From contig NZ_WACG01000001.1 in the NCBI RefSeq assembly GCF_009193255.1, forward strand, positions 868,001 to 932,000: DNA of 64,000 nt. Direction: 5' to 3'. Below the pieces are notes generated by a model. The model was given only the letters and a program-made list of their open reading frames with translations, was not told the DNA's origin and searched no databases. This stretch comes from Arthrobacter koreensis. Lineage in GTDB: Bacteria > Actinomycetota > Actinomycetes > Actinomycetales > Micrococcaceae. This document shows, piece by piece, positions 60,876 through 64,000 of this stretch; within the stretch, counting starts at the first letter, position 1; every line of letters starts with the position of its first letter. The position numbers were made by a program, and so were the translations under genes.

Positions 60876-61030
60876 CCTGCCACTTTATGGATATGCATAA
60901 TTTATCCGCCAACTATGGCGGCTTATGTCCATTGAGCGAGACATTTAGCCATAGTTGAATGGGGGTGACACCCAGCAGGCTGTGCATTTTCCGTGCTTCG
61001 CCGTGGGAACGGAACAACGGCTAGGAACCC

Positions 61031-62695
61031 ATGCTCGCAGACCTGTTGATTACCAACGCCCATGTCCTTACCCAGGATCCGGCGCATCCTCGCGCCAGTA
61101 CCCTGGCGATCCTCGGCGGCAGGATCCTGGCCGTGGACCCGGACGCTGATATCCCTGCCCGCGCAGTGTTCGACGCCGAGGGACTGACGGTGGTGCCCGG
61201 CTTCAACGATGTGCACAGCCACAGCGTCTGGTTCGGCCTTGGCCTGATGGAAACCGCACTGGGGGATGCCCGCTCGCTGGACGGCGTGTATTCGGCGATT
61301 TCCGCTGCCGCAGACCAGCTGGCACCCGGCGAGTGGGTGGTTGCCTCTGGCTTCAGTCCCCTCCTGCTCGGCGGTGCCCAGCCGGACCGTGACCGGCTGG
61401 ATGAGGCTTCGGGCGGCCGGCCGGTGTGGATCAAGCATTCCTCGGGCCACGCCTGCACCCTGAACGGCGCAGCACTGGACCTCGTGGCCGCGACGCAGGA
61501 CCTCACCGCCGGGATTGAGGGCGGCGTCGTGGTCCGCAGCGACGACGGCCGGCCCACCGGCCTCCTCGAAGAGAACGCCATGCGGCTGGTCCAGGAACTC
61601 ATGCTGCCTTATCCGCTGGAGACCATCGAGAAGGCCCTGGAGCTGGCCACTGCGCACTACCTCACCGAAGGCATCACCAGTGTCACGGACGCCGGGATTG
61701 CCGGCGGCTGGATTGGCCACTCCCCCCGGGAGTTCGGCGCCTATCTGTCTGCCCGGGACAAGGGCCTGCTCTCGGTGCGGATGCAGCCCATGCTGGTGCT
61801 CGATGCGCTCCGCCCGCTTTCCGGTCACGAGGACGACGGCGGCGGCCTGGGACTGGACGCCGGCATCCGCTCCGGGCTGGGTGACGAGTGGCTGCGCATC
61901 GGTCCGGTAAAGATCTTCAGCGACGGGTCGCTGCTGGGCAGCACGGCATACATGTCCGAGGACTACGTGGGCTGCACGCACAACCACGGCTACCTGCAAA
62001 TGGACGCCGCGGAACTCCGCGAGTCGGCCCTCGCGGCCTACCGCGCGGGGTGGCCGATCGCCATGCACGCCATTGGCGACGCTGCAGTGGATCACGCCAT
62101 CAGCATCATTGTTGAGGCCCAGGAATCCTACGGACCCAACTGTTTCCCCAACCGGATCGAGCATGGCGGCGTGGTCCGGCCGGAACAGCTGGACCGGATT
62201 GCGGAGGCGGGAATCGTCCTGGTTCCGCAGCCGCACTTCATCACTGAATTCGGCGACGGCATGGCCGAACTGCTTGGCCCTGCCCGCACCGGGCTTTCCT
62301 ACCCGGCTGCCGGACTGCTGCGCCGCGGCGCCGTCCTGCCGGGCAGTTCCGACCGTCCGGTTTCCAACGGTCGGCCGCTGGATGTCATGCAGTCCTTCGT
62401 GGAACGGCTGACTCCTGCGGGTATGGCGTACGGGCCCGCGGAACGGATCACCGCCGAGCAGGCTCTGGCGGCCTACACCACCGGCTCCGCTGCAGCCACC
62501 GGTACGTCCCGGGAAAAGGGAAGCCTCTCCCCCGGGCTCCTCGCGGACCTGGTTTTCCTGGACCAGGATCCCACGACTGTTGATTCCTCCCGGATCGGGA
62601 CCACCCGGGTTTTGGGCACCATGGTGGGCGGCGAACTCCGTTTTCTCCATCCGGACCTCCCCATTTTCCCCACTTCAGCGAAGGACAATCGATGA
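61031..62695 (+). CDS. Amidohydrolase, YtcJ/AepA-like
   Basis: A 554-residue metal-dependent hydrolase of the amidohydrolase_3 group. The metal motif GFNDVHSHS is near 57-65, the bound-metal lysine/histidine region FSDGSLLGSTAYMSEDY near 296, MHAIGDAAVD near 346 and HGGVVRPEQL near 378. The fold end LADLVFLDQDPT is typical. It likely opens or cleaves a cyclic amide or related C-N bond. GGAA stands just before ATG 61031. Its stop overlaps the next gene's start by four bases. Confidence 0.87.
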   Translation: MLADLLITNAHVLTQDPAHPRASTLAILGGRILAVDPDADIPARAVFDAEGLTVVPGFNDVHSHSVWFGLGLMETALGDARSLDGVYSAISAAADQLAPGEWVVASGFSPLLLGGAQPDRDRLDEASGGRPVWIKHSSGHACTLNGAALDLVAATQDLTAGIEGGVVVRSDDGRPTGLLEENAMRLVQELMLPYPLETIEKALELATAHYLTEGITSVTDAGIAGGWIGHSPREFGAYLSARDKGLLSVRMQPMLVLDALRPLSGHEDDGGGLGLDAGIRSGLGDEWLRIGPVKIFSDGSLLGSTAYMSEDYVGCTHNHGYLQMDAAELRESALAAYRAGWPIAMHAIGDAAVDHAISIIVEAQESYGPNCFPNRIEHGGVVRPEQLDRIAEAGIVLVPQPHFITEFGDGMAELLGPARTGLSYPAAGLLRRGAVLPGSSDRPVSNGRPLDVMQSFVERLTPAGMAYGPAERITAEQALAAYTTGSAAATGTSREKGSLSPGLLADLVFLDQDPTTVDSSRIGTTRVLGTMVGGELRFLHPDLPIFPTSAKDNR

Positions 62696-63939
62696 GCACC
62701 AGCAACTCCAGTTTCCTGGCGGATTTCGCCGTCATGTCCAGCTTCGGCGCAACTGCGGGAGGCGGCGTCGACCGCCAGGCAGGAACACCGGAGGACCATG
62801 CCGTCCGCGCCTGGTTCAGCACCTGGCTCGCTGAACACGGCCTCACCGAGGCCGTTGATTCGGCCGGCAACCAGTTCGGGCTGGTGGAACTCGTGCCCGG
62901 AGCGCCGTGGGTCCTGCTCGGCTCGCACCTTGATTCGCAGCCGCTGGCCGGACGGTACGACGGCGCTTACGGAGTACTGGCGGCCGCTCACGCAGTGGTT
63001 CGGGCAGCAGCCGCCGCGGAGGCAGGTGAACTGGCCCCGGCCTTCAACCTTGCAGTAGTGAACTGGTTCAATGAGGAAGGCAGCCGCTTCACCCCCAGCA
63101 TGATGGGCAGCGGCGTCTTCACGGGAAAGCTGTCCCTTGAAACAGCCCGTGCCACCGCGGACCTGGCCGGCACCACCGTGGCCGAGGCACTGGGCAGTCC
63201 GTCCGCGGCGGGTACTGCCCCGGCCCTGGACTCCGTTGCGCGGTATGCCGAGATCCACATTGAGCAGGGCCGCATCCTCGAGGAAACCGGCACCCAGGTG
63301 GGCATCGTGGATAAGACCTGGGCAGCGGCGAAGTACCAGGTCACGGTGGACGGGGACCAGTCCCACACCGGGTCCACGCGGATGGTTGACCGGAGGGACG
63401 CCCTGTACGGAGCGGCGCTGGTCATCGCCGCCGCCCGGGACCTCACCGAAGAGTTCGAGCCGGGCCTGCTGCACAGTTCAGTGTCCCAGCTGCAGGTGCT
63501 GCCCAACTCTCCGGTGACGATCGCCCGCCAGGTGGTTATGAACCTGGACCTGCGTTCACCGGACGAATCCGTCCTCGCCCGCGCCATGGACCTGCTGGAC
63601 AAGCGCATTGCCGAAGCCGAGTCCCGGTCCCGGACCGGGGTCTCCCTGGCACTGACCCACCAGTGGGGCCTGAACCCTTACCAGCCGGCCGGCGTCCGGC
63701 TGGGCCGCGCCGCCGCAGACGCGCTGGGCTTCACTCACAGGGACATCATGACCGTGGCGGGGCACGACTCCACCAACCTCAAGGACCATGTCCCCACCGT
63801 GATGCTGTTCGTGCCCAGTGTGGAAGGCATCTCACACAACGAAGCCGAGTTCACCCGCGATGAGGACGCCGTGCGCGGCGTCGAGCTCCTCACCGAGGTG
63901 GCACTGCGCCTGGTTCGCGGAGATTCGGTGGAAGACTAG
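62692..63939 (+). CDS. M20 family Zn-dependent hydrolase, hydantoinase/carbamoylase type
   Basis: A 415-residue amidase/carbamoylase. Motifs: LLGSHLDSQPLAGRYDGAYGVLAA (metal ligands, near 76-99), VNWFNEEGSRFTPSMMGSGVF (near 122-142), HIEQGRILE near 188, and GDQSHTGSTRMVDRRDALYGAALVIAAARDL in the lid domain. Related enzymes are N-carbamoyl-amino-acid or allantoate/ureidoglycolate amidohydrolases. Together with the amidohydrolase it would finish breakdown of a ureide or hydantoin-like substrate. ATGA overlap couples the two. A GC-rich hairpin region follows the stop. Confidence 0.9.
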   Translation: MSTSNSSFLADFAVMSSFGATAGGGVDRQAGTPEDHAVRAWFSTWLAEHGLTEAVDSAGNQFGLVELVPGAPWVLLGSHLDSQPLAGRYDGAYGVLAAAHAVVRAAAAAEAGELAPAFNLAVVNWFNEEGSRFTPSMMGSGVFTGKLSLETARATADLAGTTVAEALGSPSAAGTAPALDSVARYAEIHIEQGRILEETGTQVGIVDKTWAAAKYQVTVDGDQSHTGSTRMVDRRDALYGAALVIAAARDLTEEFEPGLLHSSVSQLQVLPNSPVTIARQVVMNLDLRSPDESVLARAMDLLDKRIAEAESRSRTGVSLALTHQWGLNPYQPAGVRLGRAAADALGFTHRDIMTVAGHDSTNLKDHVPTVMLFVPSVEGISHNEAEFTRDEDAVRGVELLTEVALRLVRGDSVED

Positions 63940-64000
63940 CCCGGCCCGGGCCCGGGTCCCTTCTGGGGCTCCGGGCCCGGCGCGTAGACTCGCAGGCACC

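Noticed and set aside
60923-62650. A 575-residue minus-strand frame opposite the amidohydrolase
   Set aside because: Shadow frame of a clear enzyme gene on the other strand.

Overview
The window is high-GC DNA with closely packed genes, strong Shine-Dalgarno (SD) sites and GTG/TTG starts. It looks like a chromosomal segment of an actinobacterium of the Micrococcaceae, most likely Arthrobacter or a close relative. Support comes from the E1 of an actinobacterial-type pyruvate dehydrogenase, a tmRNA whose tag reads AKPMRTDFALAA, a DUF6221 protein, a PRC-barrel/DUF2382 stress protein and many catabolic regulators. I saw no phage, insertion sequence, CRISPR array or ordinary tRNA gene. The genus is inferred from gene content, not from a database search.

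Layout. 1-2.3 kb: the 3' end of aceE and its terminator, then an IclR regulator divergent from a hydroxypyruvate isomerase gene that carries a one-base frameshift. 2.3-4.3 kb: a phosphoesterase and an ECF sigma/membrane protein pair. 4.3-9.1 kb: a four-gene acyl-CoA operon (SDR, MaoC, solute-binding protein, acyl-CoA ligase) divergent from a MarR regulator. 9.1-21 kb: malQ, small hypotheticals, an SDR plus a 3-hydroxyisobutyryl-CoA hydrolase-like enzyme, putA coupled to an SDR, a DUF805 protein and a stress protein. 21-27.7 kb: FadD, an ATP-grasp enzyme, and an AbgT transporter with an M20 amidohydrolase (probable folate-fragment uptake and cleavage). 27.8-36.1 kb: phosphoribosyltransferase, DUF308 protein, ammonium transporter, pyruvate oxidase, aldehyde dehydrogenase and a pirin/GNAT/AhpD operon. 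36.3-40.9 kb: DHFR-like reductase, an RsbQ-like hydrolase coupled to a PAS histidine kinase, GtrA, SDR.

41-49 kb is a complete L-rhamnose module: MFS transporter and mutarotase on the minus strand; isomerase, fused aldolase/lactaldehyde dehydrogenase, kinase and LacI regulator on the plus strand. Two LacI-type operators overlap the two divergent promoters. tmRNA (ssrA) follows at 49.1-49.5 kb. 51-57.4 kb holds a polyamine-type ABC transporter divergent from a GntR regulator coupled to a free cytosolic Cache-domain protein; a TetR-like protein without its DNA-binding domain lies at the far end. 58-64 kb is a catabolic island with an MHS-type transporter, a PucR regulator, a YtcJ-like amidohydrolase and an M20 carbamoylase-type hydrolase.

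The most unusual non-coding signal is a family of three palindromes at 30768-30823, 36224-36279 and 50893-50948. Each is exactly 56 bp. They share outer ends and a core pattern but differ internally with compensating changes, and they sit in intergenic gaps that include a divergent one.
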